A stretch of 64,000 bases of DNA. Origin: Collinsella sp. (GTDB lineage Bacteria; Actinomycetota; Coriobacteriia; Coriobacteriales; Coriobacteriaceae). A program made the position numbers and the translations under genes. The stretch's first letter is position 1; each line of letters opens with the position of its first letter. The DNA lies in the NCBI GenBank assembly GCA_019414345.1, contig DXMF01000026.1, positions 111,613 to 175,612 of the forward strand, given 5' to 3'. Below are positions 32,910 through 41,282 of the stretch, one piece after another. Below the pieces are notes generated by a model. That model did not search any database. It was not told the DNA's origin and worked only from the letters and a program-made list of their open reading frames with translations.

Positions 32910-33692
32910 ATGGATAAGCGAGATCTTGAGCAGCTGCTGAGCGATGTTGCCGGCGGATCAGTCGCCCCTGCCGACGCGCTTACGCGCATCCAGACGGCGC
33001 CAACCGCCGATCTGGGTTTTGCGCAGCTCGATCTTTCGCGCGGGGTGCGCCAGGGAGCCGGCGAGGTTGTCTACGGCGCCGGTAAAACCGCCGAGCAGAT
33101 TGCCGCCATTATCGAAGCGCTGCACGATGCCGGCCAGGAGCGCATCCTGGTCACGCGCCTGGACGCCGAAAAGGCAGACCGCACCTCGGAGCTCCTCGAC
33201 AACGGCATCGACCTGGGATATGTCCCGGACGCGCAGCTCGCCCTCGTGGGAGGCAAGCCCTCCCCTACCGGCAACGGACGCATCGTCGTCGCCTGCGCCG
33301 GCACGAGCGACCTGCCCGTCGCCGAGGAAGCCGCATTGACGGCCGAGTTCTATGGCAACGAGGTCGACCGCCTCTACGACGTGGGTGTCGCCGGCCTGCA
33401 CCGTCTGCTCGCGCATGCCGAGGAGCTTGCCCAGGCACAGGTGGTCATCGCCATTGCCGGCATGGAGGGCGCACTAGCGAGCGTTGTCGGCGGCCTGGTG
33501 AGCTGTCCGGTCATCGCCGTTCCCACCAGCGTGGGTTACGGCGCGAGCTTTGGTGGCGTAGCCGCGCTACTCGCCATGCTCAACTCCTGCGCCAGCGGCG
33601 TTTCGGTCGTCAATATCGACAACGGCTTTGGTGCCGCCTACCAGGCAAGTCTTATCAACCATCTGAGCGCCGGCACGCCCTGCGCCCGCTAA
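32910..33692 (+). CDS. larB: LarB, nickel-pincer cofactor biosynthesis protein
   Basis: 260 aa. PurE-like fold in the C-terminal half ('IVVACAGTSDLPVAEEAALT', 'CPVIAVPTSVGYGASFGG', 'VVNIDNGFGAAY'). LarB carboxylates and hydrolyses nicotinic acid adenine dinucleotide, the first step toward the nickel-pincer nucleotide cofactor of lactate racemase. Start ATG 32910 has GAAGGGAA 6-7 nt upstream. First of the larB-larC-tetR operon, 10 bp before larC; larA lies in the convergent transcript. A TTCCGAACA/TGTTCGGAA hairpin (32837-32867) precedes it. Confidence 0.94.
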   Translation: MDKRDLEQLLSDVAGGSVAPADALTRIQTAPTADLGFAQLDLSRGVRQGAGEVVYGAGKTAEQIAAIIEALHDAGQERILVTRLDAEKADRTSELLDNGIDLGYVPDAQLALVGGKPSPTGNGRIVVACAGTSDLPVAEEAALTAEFYGNEVDRLYDVGVAGLHRLLAHAEELAQAQVVIAIAGMEGALASVVGGLVSCPVIAVPTSVGYGASFGGVAALLAMLNSCASGVSVVNIDNGFGAAYQASLINHLSAGTPCAR

Positions 33693-33702
33693 GGAGCATT
33701 CC

Positions 33703-34614
33703 ATGTCCAACCATCAGCACACGCTTATCATCGACGGAACCTCGGGCATCAGCGGCGATATGACCGTCGCGGCTCTGCTCGACCTGGGCGCCAACGAGGA
33801 ACACCTGCGCGAACAGCTCGCCACGCTGCCGGTCGACGGCTTTACGGTCGCTGTCACGCGCGTAAACAAGCACGGCATCGACGCCTGCGATTTCGACGTC
33901 CAGCTTGCAGAGGGCCTCGAGAACCATGATCACGATATGGCCTGGCTCTACGGCAACGAAGCAGCTGTCGAGCATATGCATGAGCATGAGCACCACCATC
34001 ATGACCATGACGAGCACGAACACTGCCACGAGCATGACCATGAGGGCTACGGTCATGGCCACGAGGGTCACCATCACGCCCACCACCATCACCACCGTTC
34101 TTTGGCGGACGTCACCGCCATTATCGATGGCTCGCAGCTGAGCGATGGCGCCAAGCGTCGTGCGCTCGCCATCTTTACCGCACTCGCCGCCGCCGAGGCC
34201 AAGGCTCACGGCAAAACGCCCGAGACCGTCATGTTCCACGAGGTGGGCGCCGTCGACTCTATCGTCGACGTCTGCTCTGTCGCCATCTGCCTCGATGACC
34301 TGGGTATTGAGGACATCGTGGTTGAGTCGCTCTCCGAGGGTCACGGTACCATCCACTGCGCCCACGGCCTTATGCCCATCCCGGTGCCCGCCGTCGTCAA
34401 CCTATGCCAAGCAGGCAATATCGCCCTCACGCCCGCACCGGTCGCCGGCGAGCTCGTGACGCCCACGGGCGCCGCCATCGTCGCCGCACTGCGCACGTCC
34501 GAGCACCTGCCGGCCCGCTACCGCATCGAGGCCGTCGGCTACGGCGCCGGTAAGCGCCCCTACGAGGGTTGCTCCGGTACGCTCCGCTGCCTGCTCGTTC
34601 ACGCGGACGCATAG
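33703..34614 (+). CDS. larC: LarC (LarC1 part only), nickel insertion protein
   Basis: 303 aa. LarC1 domain (formerly DUF111): 'IIDGTSGISGDMTVAALLDL' at 9-28, a His-rich stretch (about 91-131, over 20 His) likely to bind nickel, 'MFHEVGAVDSIVDV', 'GTIHCAHGLMPIPVPAV', 'TPTGAAIVAAL' and the closing 'VGYGAGKRPYEGC...LRCLL'. Full LarC (about 420 aa) carries a C-terminal LarC2 domain that binds CTP; in Lactiplantibacillus plantarum it is joined by a programmed frameshift. Here the next gene, 2 bp on and in another frame, is a complete TetR regulator, and no LarC2-like sequence is visible. LarC inserts Ni into the pincer cofactor. Confidence 0.9.
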   Translation: MSNHQHTLIIDGTSGISGDMTVAALLDLGANEEHLREQLATLPVDGFTVAVTRVNKHGIDACDFDVQLAEGLENHDHDMAWLYGNEAAVEHMHEHEHHHHDHDEHEHCHEHDHEGYGHGHEGHHHAHHHHHRSLADVTAIIDGSQLSDGAKRRALAIFTALAAAEAKAHGKTPETVMFHEVGAVDSIVDVCSVAICLDDLGIEDIVVESLSEGHGTIHCAHGLMPIPVPAVVNLCQAGNIALTPAPVAGELVTPTGAAIVAALRTSEHLPARYRIEAVGYGAGKRPYEGCSGTLRCLLVHADA

Positions 34615-34616
34615 CC

Positions 34617-35156
34617 ATGGATGCCCGCAAGGAAAAAAGCCGCGCCGCCATCGTCGCAGCATTCTCCGAGCTCCTGCGCGAGGAGGACTACGGCAAGATC
34701 ACCGTAGGCGACATCATCGCGCGAGCTCACGTAGGCCGCGCGACATTCTACGGTCTCTTTAAGAGCAAAGACGACCTGCTCGCTGAGCTCGTGAGCGACA
34801 TCTGCACCCACGCCCTCGACGACGATGGCACACCGCTCGACGACCCACTCGTGCAGGTCGAGCATATCCTCAACAACCTCTGGGAGCGCCGCCAGGGCGT
34901 ACGAGCCCTCGTAGCCGGCGCCGGCTCACGCGTCTTCGCCGACTGCTTACGCAAGACCATCATGTCACGAGCAGCCGAAACCGTCCCCGTCGACCCCACA
35001 GGCCCCGCCGGCACCATGGACCGCAGTTTCCTACTACACCACATAGCCTCAAGCTTCGTAGCCACCGTCCAATGGTGGGCCTGGCACAACTTCCAAGCCA
35101 ACAAATCCAACGTAGCCAAAGACTACCTCTCAGCCATAAAACCCCTCTTCAACTAA
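34617..35156 (+). CDS. TetR family regulator, probable lar regulator
   Basis: 179 aa. N-terminal TetR helix-turn-helix ('KITVGDIIARAHVGRATFYG', about 22-41) and a C-terminal domain resembling TetR_C_8-type members. ATG 34617 lies 2 bp after the larC stop without a clear ribosome site, so translation is likely coupled. In L. plantarum lar is controlled by LarR, a Crp-type protein; a TetR member in this position would be a different control. Target sites were not found by eye. Confidence 0.85.
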   Translation: MDARKEKSRAAIVAAFSELLREEDYGKITVGDIIARAHVGRATFYGLFKSKDDLLAELVSDICTHALDDDGTPLDDPLVQVEHILNNLWERRQGVRALVAGAGSRVFADCLRKTIMSRAAETVPVDPTGPAGTMDRSFLLHHIASSFVATVQWWAWHNFQANKSNVAKDYLSAIKPLFN

Positions 35157-35458
35157 GTAAGAAGCTCATCCCAAAGCATCACTCCAACCCAGGGCACCAC
35201 GCATCCCAAAGCGTCACTCGCGCTTCAACGCCCCCAGCAGCGACAAGCCCCTCCCATCCAAATTCAGATATATATGTTGGGTTGCTTGTTCCAACGCGAC
35301 TAAGATCCCGCAGCTGGCCGCATGGGGTAACTTCCCAGCGCGTCCTCGGACATGCAAAAAGGCTCGCCGCACGAAGTGCGCAGCGAGCCTTTTTGCATGT
35401 CCGAGGACGCGCTGGGAAGTTACCCCATGCGGCCAGCGGACAACTATGTAGCCTCAGA
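35157..35458. other. 302-bp gap between convergent tetR and larD: repeats and a giant palindrome
   Basis: No gene. It holds two 17-nt direct repeats CATCCCAAAGCRTCACT (35167-35183 and 35202-35218, period 35) and the 55-bp-arm palindrome at 35313-35437. Confidence 0.8.
35313..35437. terminator. Perfect palindrome with 55-bp arms, bidirectional terminator core
   Basis: 35313-35367 and 35383-35437 are exact inverse copies; the 15-nt centre contains a further CGC/GCG pair. The inner part (AAAAAGGCTCGC...GCGAGCCTTTTT, 35356-35394) is a classical bidirectional terminator between convergent genes; the extra 43 bp on each side is not needed for that. Confidence 0.85.
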
Positions 35459-36190
35459 CTAGAACATGCCCAGGAAACCATGCACAAACAGCGCGGCCAC
35501 AATAGCACCGACAAACGGCGCGATGCCAGGAACAAGCAGGCCATACTTCCAGTTGTTGTCAGCCTTGTTCTTAATCGGCAGCACCTGATAGGCCATGCGA
35601 GGACCAAGGTCACGTGCCTGGTTCATGGCGAAGCCGGTGATGCCGCCCATGCCCATGCCAACAGCCCAAACAATCAGACCGACGCAGATGGCGAGCATCA
35701 GAACGTTCTCGCCGGCGCGGCTAGCGGCAGCAAGGATGGCGCTGATGAACACAAAGGTGCAGATAGCCTCGCAGAAGAAGTTACGGGCATAGTTGGTACC
35801 CTCGGTGGTGGGGTTGGTCGAGAAAATGTTGCGCTGGGCAATGGGGTCGACGACGCCCTCGGAAGCCTTGAACTCATCGGCATACATAAACCAAGCGATT
35901 ACGGCACCCACAAAGCCGCCGAGCATATCGGCAAGCATAAAGGGGATGCAGTTGCCCCACGGCACCAGACCGACGATGCACTGGGCAAGCACCATAGCCG
36001 GGTTCATGCACACGGCGCCGCCAAAGACAAACAGGCAGACCGAGATGCCAAAAGACCAAGTGGTGATGGCAAACATGTGACCGGAGCCCTGATACTTGGT
36101 GCCTTTGAGCACGGTATCGCAGTGCACGCCCACGCCAAAGACGATCATGAGGGCCGTCGCGCCGAATTCGCAGAGGAGTTTGGTAAGCAT
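35459..36190 (-). CDS. larD: LarD-like aquaglyceroporin, lactate channel
   Basis: 243 aa, six transmembrane helices of the MIP family. First Asn-Pro-Ala box 'CMNPAMVLAQ'; the second box is altered to Asn-Gln-Ala in 'AMNQARDLGPR'. LarD of L. plantarum is a glycerol-facilitator relative that passes D- and L-lactic acid. Position 49 bp after larA supports this role over glycerol uptake (no glycerol kinase nearby). ATG 36190 with AAGG about 4 nt upstream. The changed second box may influence pore selectivity. Confidence 0.87.
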   Translation of the reverse strand: MLTKLLCEFGATALMIVFGVGVHCDTVLKGTKYQGSGHMFAITTWSFGISVCLFVFGGAVCMNPAMVLAQCIVGLVPWGNCIPFMLADMLGGFVGAVIAWFMYADEFKASEGVVDPIAQRNIFSTNPTTEGTNYARNFFCEAICTFVFISAILAAASRAGENVLMLAICVGLIVWAVGMGMGGITGFAMNQARDLGPRMAYQVLPIKNKADNNWKYGLLVPGIAPFVGAIVAALFVHGFLGMF

Positions 36191-36239
36191 AAAACCTTAT
36201 CTTTCTTATCGGTTACAAACGATTCGTTTAAGCCGCGCA

Positions 36240-37517
36240 CTAGTGCTGTGCGACGACAACACCCAGGCCATCGGGGATGACGGCGACCTTGGCGTCGGCA
36301 CCCTTCATCTCAAAGGCGAGCTTGAGCGCCTCCTCGAGGGTGTTGACCGGCGTCATGTGCATATCCTTGAGCATCTGGTGATCGCACAGGTCGGTAACCA
36401 TGATCACGGGGTGATGTGCCAGGATGCGAGCGAAAATCTGGCTCGTCCACTGGTCGGGCAGGGTCTCGTCCTTGGGACGATCGATGCAGGCGCGCTCAAA
36501 CTCCGCCGGATCGTTGTCGGCGATGTTGTGATAGAAGCCCTCGCCGCCGTGACCGTCGGCACAACCAGCGACATCGATAATCACGCCACCCTCGGGAAGC
36601 GTGGCCTCGGCAGCGCACATGCCCTTCACGGCCTGGTAGATATTCTGGTCGAGCGGGTAGCCGCCGTTGGTGGTGATGGCGATCTCGCACTCGACGGGCT
36701 CAACGCCGGCAAGGCTCTTCACGAACTCGCAGCCAGCCTCGTGCGCCTTGTGGATGTCGCCGGCAAAGGAGCCAATGACCTCGTGCTTGCCGTTGAGCAC
36801 CACGTTGAGCACAAAGGCAAGGTGGGCCATCTCAGCGGCGGCAAACATGTCCTCGCTCACGTGGTTGTGGCACAGGTTGCCGGCGCGCGAATGGGAATCG
36901 TTCACAAACTGGCCGTTGTGGTTGTACATGATGGTCTTGTAGCTGGCGATGCCAGGCAGGACGGACTTGCGGCTGCCAGAGAAACCGGCAAAGAAGTGCG
37001 GCTCAATGAAGCCCTCGGCAAGCAGCAGATCGCAATCGGCAGCAATCTTGTTGATGATGCACTCGCCACCAGAAGGCAGGGTGCCGATCTTTTTCATCAT
37101 GCTGTCGTCAGTCGCGACGTGCATAACGATTTCCTCGTTGGCAACGATCTCCTCGCCATACTTGTTGACGAGCTCCTCGTGCGTCGACGGACGGTGCATA
37201 CCCGTAGCAACCAGAATGCGAACGCGCGCCTCAGGCGCAGCGGAGTGGATGTGATGCAGCAGAATAGGCATCGTCACACGCGAGGGAACGGGACGCGTAT
37301 GATCGGAGCTAATGATGACAATATCCTTCTTGCCAGCACAAAGTTCCTCGAGCGAAGGCGAGCCATAAGGGTTGGCAAGCGACTCCTCTACTAGCTCTTC
37401 CTGCGATTTCGTGGTCTTAAACTCGTTTTGATGACCTTCCATCACACCCGCGAAGTTCTTATCCTCGAGCTCCAGATGCAACGTCTTGTGGTCAAACGGC
37501 AGTTCACATTCAAACAA
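36240..37517 (-). CDS. larA: Lactate racemase LarA (nickel-dependent)
   Basis: 425 aa if translation starts at TTG 37517 (AGGAAGAGGG about 9 nt upstream). With that start the key residues fall at exactly the numbers known for L. plantarum LarA: His108 ('ATGMHRPSTHEEL'), His174 and Lys184 ('EPHFFAGFSGSRKSVLPG') and His200, so the rare start codon is well supported. The enzyme interconverts L- and D-lactate by hydride transfer using a covalently bound Ni-pincer nucleotide (attached at Lys184). Identity over the whole length to the lactobacillar enzyme appears high. Transcribed with larD; its cofactor genes larB and larC lie in the convergent operon; larE is not in the window. Confidence 0.93.
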   Translation of the reverse strand: MFECELPFDHKTLHLELEDKNFAGVMEGHQNEFKTTKSQEELVEESLANPYGSPSLEELCAGKKDIVIISSDHTRPVPSRVTMPILLHHIHSAAPEARVRILVATGMHRPSTHEELVNKYGEEIVANEEIVMHVATDDSMMKKIGTLPSGGECIINKIAADCDLLLAEGFIEPHFFAGFSGSRKSVLPGIASYKTIMYNHNGQFVNDSHSRAGNLCHNHVSEDMFAAAEMAHLAFVLNVVLNGKHEVIGSFAGDIHKAHEAGCEFVKSLAGVEPVECEIAITTNGGYPLDQNIYQAVKGMCAAEATLPEGGVIIDVAGCADGHGGEGFYHNIADNDPAEFERACIDRPKDETLPDQWTSQIFARILAHHPVIMVTDLCDHQMLKDMHMTPVNTLEEALKLAFEMKGADAKVAVIPDGLGVVVAQH

Positions 37518-37701
37518 TGACGAGCGCCCTCTTCCTTTCAACTGACACACTAGTTAAACCGCAGAGAGGATACGCCGCCCATCGACAAGAACCAACCACC
37601 CACCGACCCGTTAACACAACGTTCACATTTAACGCTACAAAAAGACGGCCGCCACCCCAAAGGGAACTGGAGTCGCTCATAAAGCCGAGTGCGCGCACGC
37701 G

Positions 37702-37830
37702 CGCACGTTCGAGGCCAGGGGGCGGGCGACGCTAGGGATATTCGAGTACATCGAATGCTTCTACAGCAGGGTCCGCATGGCTCGCCGGGCCGTAATCCTC
37801 CGCCATCCTCCTGCGGGTTTCGGTTAGGCC
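37702..37830 (+). pseudogene. Relic of an IS3-family transposase (OrfB C-terminal end)
   Basis: The plus frame reads 'FEARGRATLGIFEYIECFYS' then RVRM, matching the conserved end of IS3-type OrfB (...ARxAIFEYIExFYNRxRxHSxLGYxxP). After RVRM the frame shifts by one: the next frame gives 'PHGSPGRNPPP', fitting the HSxLG..NP motif. No start, no DDE residues and no intact end repeats are seen, so it is a decayed fragment. Confidence 0.6.
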
Positions 37831-37925
37831 GCTCGCCTGCTCTTTCGTGAGGAAGCAGGCGAGGACGGTACTTGCTCAGATCAGGAAATCTTCTTTGTTT
37901 TCAATCAGAGAGTTCACAGATTGCA

Positions 37926-37954
37926 AAGGGGATGCCGTGTGCAGGCATCCCCTT
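37926..37954 (-). terminator. Hairpin downstream of the small lipoprotein gene
   Basis: Perfect 11-bp stem AAGGGGATGCC/GGCATCCCCTT with a 7-nt loop, followed on the minus strand by TTTGC. It lies about 120 nt beyond the lipoprotein stop and would end the whole bce-type transcript. Confidence 0.55.
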
Positions 37955-38075
37955 CTCCTAGCAAAGCGATATTCGTATACCGAATCGCATATACCGGTAA
38001 TTGTCATATTAGCTCCCCGCTCTGATTGCCTCGATTCACTTGTGAGCGCAATCGTTTCGTCGGAGCAGATCCATC

Positions 38076-38456
38076 TCAGCCAAATTTCACGCTGACATGC
38101 AGGATTTGATTTGACCGCAGGGAGTATTCCAGAGAGTAGGAGTGCATCTCATTTTCCTCAGGCGCGTTTTTCTTGAGTGCAGAAACGGAAATGATACGCC
38201 CCGCGGATCTCGAGTCCTCTTTCGCATCCCCCAAGGGAACATAGTCTCCTTCCGAGGTCTTCTCCCCTACAGAATAACTATAGTCATTTGCATCAAAAGA
38301 AATGCCATACTCTTCGGAAATGATTTGGTTAGCCGTCGCAACCGTCTGTTTCTCCCTTTCCGAAGGAATCGATTTTGCGATAGCGCAACCAACCAAAAGG
38401 CAAGAACCTGCTAAAGCGAATGCAGCCAATGCAAACATGAGCGTCCTGAATTTCAT
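38076..38456 (-). CDS. Small putative lipoprotein of unknown function
   Basis: 126 aa. Signal sequence (about 1-23) ending in a lipobox 'LLVGC', so Cys24 would be lipid-modified and the protein anchored outside the membrane. The mature part (about 100 aa) is hydrophilic with 'EEYGISFDANDYSYSVGEKT' and no family I recognise. It lies 104 bp after the BceB-like permease gene on the same strand and may be the last member of that operon, perhaps aiding peptide sensing. AT-richer than its neighbours. Ribosome site (GGAAT) is weak. Confidence 0.65.
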   Translation of the reverse strand: MKFRTLMFALAAFALAGSCLLVGCAIAKSIPSEREKQTVATANQIISEEYGISFDANDYSYSVGEKTSEGDYVPLGDAKEDSRSAGRIISVSALKKNAPEENEMHSYSLEYSLRSNQILHVSVKFG

Positions 38457-38560
38457 CGTTTATTCCAATCTGCCGGTTCCTTATCAACTGATCGATTTGG
38501 ATGGAAGGAACAGCCAGAAACCGGCAGGCGTCCCTTCTTCAGAAAGCTACCAAAGACGGT

Positions 38561-40444
38561 CTAACGCGCCTTCGCTCCGAATGCGGCATTCGCAACGGAC
38601 GACGCGTAGGAGGTCGTCGCGAGAGCGCAGCAGACGAAGCCCGCGACCAGCGCGACCAAAGTAAATCCGATACCGGGACCGATGATCTCGACATCGGCGG
38701 AGAGGGCGACCGCCGCGATGCCCACCCAGAGGTACGCGAGCGCGACCGCGAGGGGCACGGCGAGAATCCGAAGCGATGCCGACCGGCACACCTTCTCCAG
38801 TCCCCTCCTCGATAGCCCGAGCTTCACGACGGGTCTCATGCGCACGCCCTCCTCGAACGCCCTCGCGTTCAGGCGCGAGTAGGCGAGGCTGGCGGACGCG
38901 AGCAGGAACGACACGCTCAGCATGCTCCCCAGGTACAGCATGAGGCTGAACTGCACGCGGTCCGCCTCGTAGTAGCCCCTCGCGAGAACCAGAGAAACCG
39001 CGCCTTCCCTGGCGTAGTCCACGATGTCAGCGATTGCCGCAGTCAACTCGGAATCGGACTCCCATCCCTCGTAGGTGTATGCATGCACCTGCGTCTCATC
39101 ACCGCCGAATCCCGCCGCTTCGTAGTCAGCGTCGTCGAGTACGGTGACCGAAGACGCGTACCCGTCGAGCAGGACGAGCCCCTCCCCGCGCATCACGTCA
39201 AGGTCCCCCAGGGCGTTCTCGACCGACGCCGGAACCCCGCTCGGATCGAAGCTCTTCGAACCAGGAAGGAGAAGCGCCTCGCCGGAATCCAAGGAGATTT
39301 GATTGCGACCCGCGACGGCGGCGGACTCGTTGTAGGATCTCTCGCTCATGACTGCGTTTCTCGCGTCGTCTGCCCAGGAGAATCCGAAGACGGACCCCAC
39401 GAGTCCCGGCTTTTTCGCAAGGGCGGACTCGAGCATCTCCACATGGTCAGAGACGGGCACGTCGTCGCCCCTCGCGATATAGCTGACGGGATACGGGACT
39501 ATCTCCTTCGTCTTCTCGAGCGCCCCGTCGGACAGGGTGAAAAGCCCGACGAGCGCGAAGAACGAGAGGGAGCAGAGCACGGCGGTGACGGTCATCGACT
39601 GAAGGTTCCCTTTCAGGGACTCCTGAAACGCGGCGGCCTTCAGCATGGACAGCCCCTCGTAATGCGCTCCTGTCGATCTGCGCCTCGAGAGCCCCACCGC
39701 GAAACAAAGATAGAACGCGAGGAACGTTCCCGACGCAAGAAGGCCCACGCCGCCCAGAACGAGGGCGAAGCTCCATACGATGCTCGCATCGTCTTGGCCC
39801 ATGGCCAGCCCCGCAACAAGAAGCATCGCGCATGCGACAGCCGTAAGAACGGCCGCCTTCACAGAGGGCTTCCCCTCCGCAATGCGATCGGCGTCGAGCA
39901 ACTCCCCCACGCTCTTCCTGGACAGTCCCCTCGCCCCAAGGAGGCCGGAGAGGAAGAATACAGCGAGAAACGCCGCAACGGTCGCAATAGCGGGCGCTAC
40001 AGGCAGATAGAAACCAAACGCGACGACGCCCATGGCCCTGCCCGCGGCCATCAGGAACAGCTTGAGGAACGCGGTTCCCAGGACGATGCCCGCGACAATC
40101 GCGGACAGCCCGATGATCACGTTCTCCACGAGCACGATCCTCCTCAACTGCTTCTTCGAGGCGCCCGACATCGCCATCAAGCCGAACTGCCTGCTCCTAG
40201 CCCGCAGGAAGCACGACTCCGAATACGCAATAAAGGCGAGCGAGAACGCCGCGACGAGTGCACCCGACGACGCAGAGATGATCCCGATCGTGCTCTCTGC
40301 GTCCGCCCTGCCCATCTCGGGATGCAGGGCGAGGCACACGAACAGGAAGAAAGCCGTGACCGCGAAAACGGAATTGGCGAAATGAAGCGCGTAGTCCCTC
40401 CAAGACCTCAGAACATTGTTCCTGGCGATGTCAAGCAATGTCAT
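38561..40444 (-). CDS. BceB-like ABC transporter permease (FtsX family)
   Basis: 627 aa. Ten transmembrane helices in the BceB/VraG arrangement: FtsX-type blocks near the N-terminus ('ARSRQFGLMAMSGASKKQLR') and C-terminus ('VRMRPVVKLGLSRRGLEKV'), and an extracytoplasmic domain of about 200 residues (318-520) between helices 7 and 8, which in this family recognises antimicrobial peptides such as bacitracin. ATG 40444 (GGAGG 8 nt upstream) overlaps the ATPase gene by 14 nt. With the neighbouring kinase and regulator it forms a Bce-type sensing and resistance module; the actual peptide is unknown. Confidence 0.88.
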   Translation of the reverse strand: MTLLDIARNNVLRSWRDYALHFANSVFAVTAFFLFVCLALHPEMGRADAESTIGIISASSGALVAAFSLAFIAYSESCFLRARSRQFGLMAMSGASKKQLRRIVLVENVIIGLSAIVAGIVLGTAFLKLFLMAAGRAMGVVAFGFYLPVAPAIATVAAFLAVFFLSGLLGARGLSRKSVGELLDADRIAEGKPSVKAAVLTAVACAMLLVAGLAMGQDDASIVWSFALVLGGVGLLASGTFLAFYLCFAVGLSRRRSTGAHYEGLSMLKAAAFQESLKGNLQSMTVTAVLCSLSFFALVGLFTLSDGALEKTKEIVPYPVSYIARGDDVPVSDHVEMLESALAKKPGLVGSVFGFSWADDARNAVMSERSYNESAAVAGRNQISLDSGEALLLPGSKSFDPSGVPASVENALGDLDVMRGEGLVLLDGYASSVTVLDDADYEAAGFGGDETQVHAYTYEGWESDSELTAAIADIVDYAREGAVSLVLARGYYEADRVQFSLMLYLGSMLSVSFLLASASLAYSRLNARAFEEGVRMRPVVKLGLSRRGLEKVCRSASLRILAVPLAVALAYLWVGIAAVALSADVEIIGPGIGFTLVALVAGFVCCALATTSYASSVANAAFGAKAR

Positions 40445-41186
40445 GCTCAACACCTCCGAGCTGGTTCATCGCGTCGATGATCCGCTGATGGAACTCCTTC
40501 TGCGAAGCGCCGCGGTTGATCTCGAGGTAGATGCGGCCGTCCTGAAGCACCAGGACCCTGCTGCAGTAGCTCGCGACCAGCGGCTCGTGCGTGACCATGA
40601 GCAACGTCGCCCCTGCCCTGTTCATGTCCGACAGAAGGTGCATGACCTGCCCCGTCGACGCGGAGTCGAGACTTCCCGTTGGCTCGTCGGCAAGCAAAAG
40701 CGACGGGTTTGCCGCCACCGCGCGGGCGATCGCGACGCGCTGCGCCTGGCCACCCGATATCTCGTGGGTCCTCTTGCCGAGAATGGATGCGATGCCTAGG
40801 TCGCGCGCGAGCTCCTGTGCGCGAGCGCGCGATTTTTCCGCCGGCCACCCGTCGAGCGCGAGGGGAAGGATGATGTTCTCCTCGACCGTGAGCGTATGGA
40901 CCAGGTTGAAATCCTGGAACACGAAACCCATCTTCCGGCGTCTGAATTCCGCGAGTTTCTCATCTCCCAATCCGTGAGGATCGACCCCGTCGACCCGCAC
41001 CGTGCCGCGCGACGGCTGGTCAACGGTCGAAACCACGTTGAGCAGCGTGCTTTTTCCGCTGCCCGAAGGGCCCATTATCCCCACGAACTCGCCTTTGGCG
41101 ACATTGAGGCTTACATCCTCCAGCGCGGTGTAAGGCGAAGCGCCCTCGTACGTCTTCCAAAGGGAGGAAACCTCCAGCACGTTCAC
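40431..41186 (-). CDS. BceA-like ABC transporter ATPase
   Basis: 251 aa. Complete ABC domain: Walker A 'GPSGSGKS', Q-loop 'FVFQDFNLVHTLTVEENI', signature 'ISGGQAQRVAIARAVA', Walker B 'LLLADEPTGSLD' and switch His in 'LMVTHEP'. LolD/BceA branch. Starts with GTG 41186 (AAAGGAG 6 nt upstream). Partners with the overlapping permease gene downstream. Confidence 0.92.
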   Translation of the reverse strand: MNVLEVSSLWKTYEGASPYTALEDVSLNVAKGEFVGIMGPSGSGKSTLLNVVSTVDQPSRGTVRVDGVDPHGLGDEKLAEFRRRKMGFVFQDFNLVHTLTVEENIILPLALDGWPAEKSRARAQELARDLGIASILGKRTHEISGGQAQRVAIARAVAANPSLLLADEPTGSLDSASTGQVMHLLSDMNRAGATLLMVTHEPLVASYCSRVLVLQDGRIYLEINRGASQKEFHQRIIDAMNQLGGVEHDIA

Positions 41187-41282
41187 CTGCGACTCCTTTC
41201 ATTCAAAGAACTACGAACCGCATGCTACCCCGAGGCGAAAGGGCTTTGAATCGATGAACGTGTCGCGAACATGTCAGTTCTG

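Larger units (their letters stand above)
37518..38075. other. 558-bp stretch with larA promoter region and a transposase relic
   Basis: Besides the relic at 37702-37830 and a hairpin at 37926-37954 nothing coding is evident. Base composition changes from GC-rich (37.6-37.85 kb) to clearly AT-richer after 37.85 kb, marking an island edge. Confidence 0.7.

Noticed and set aside
34569..34650. Programmed frameshift joining LarC1 to a LarC2 domain
   Set aside because: The downstream frame encodes a TetR helix-turn-helix protein of full length, not LarC2, and no LarC2-like residues were found in any frame before larD.
37733..37876. Minus-strand frame ending in VEAFDVLEYP as a small gene
   Set aside because: It has no early start codon and is the complement of the IS3-type transposase relic, which explains the sequence better.
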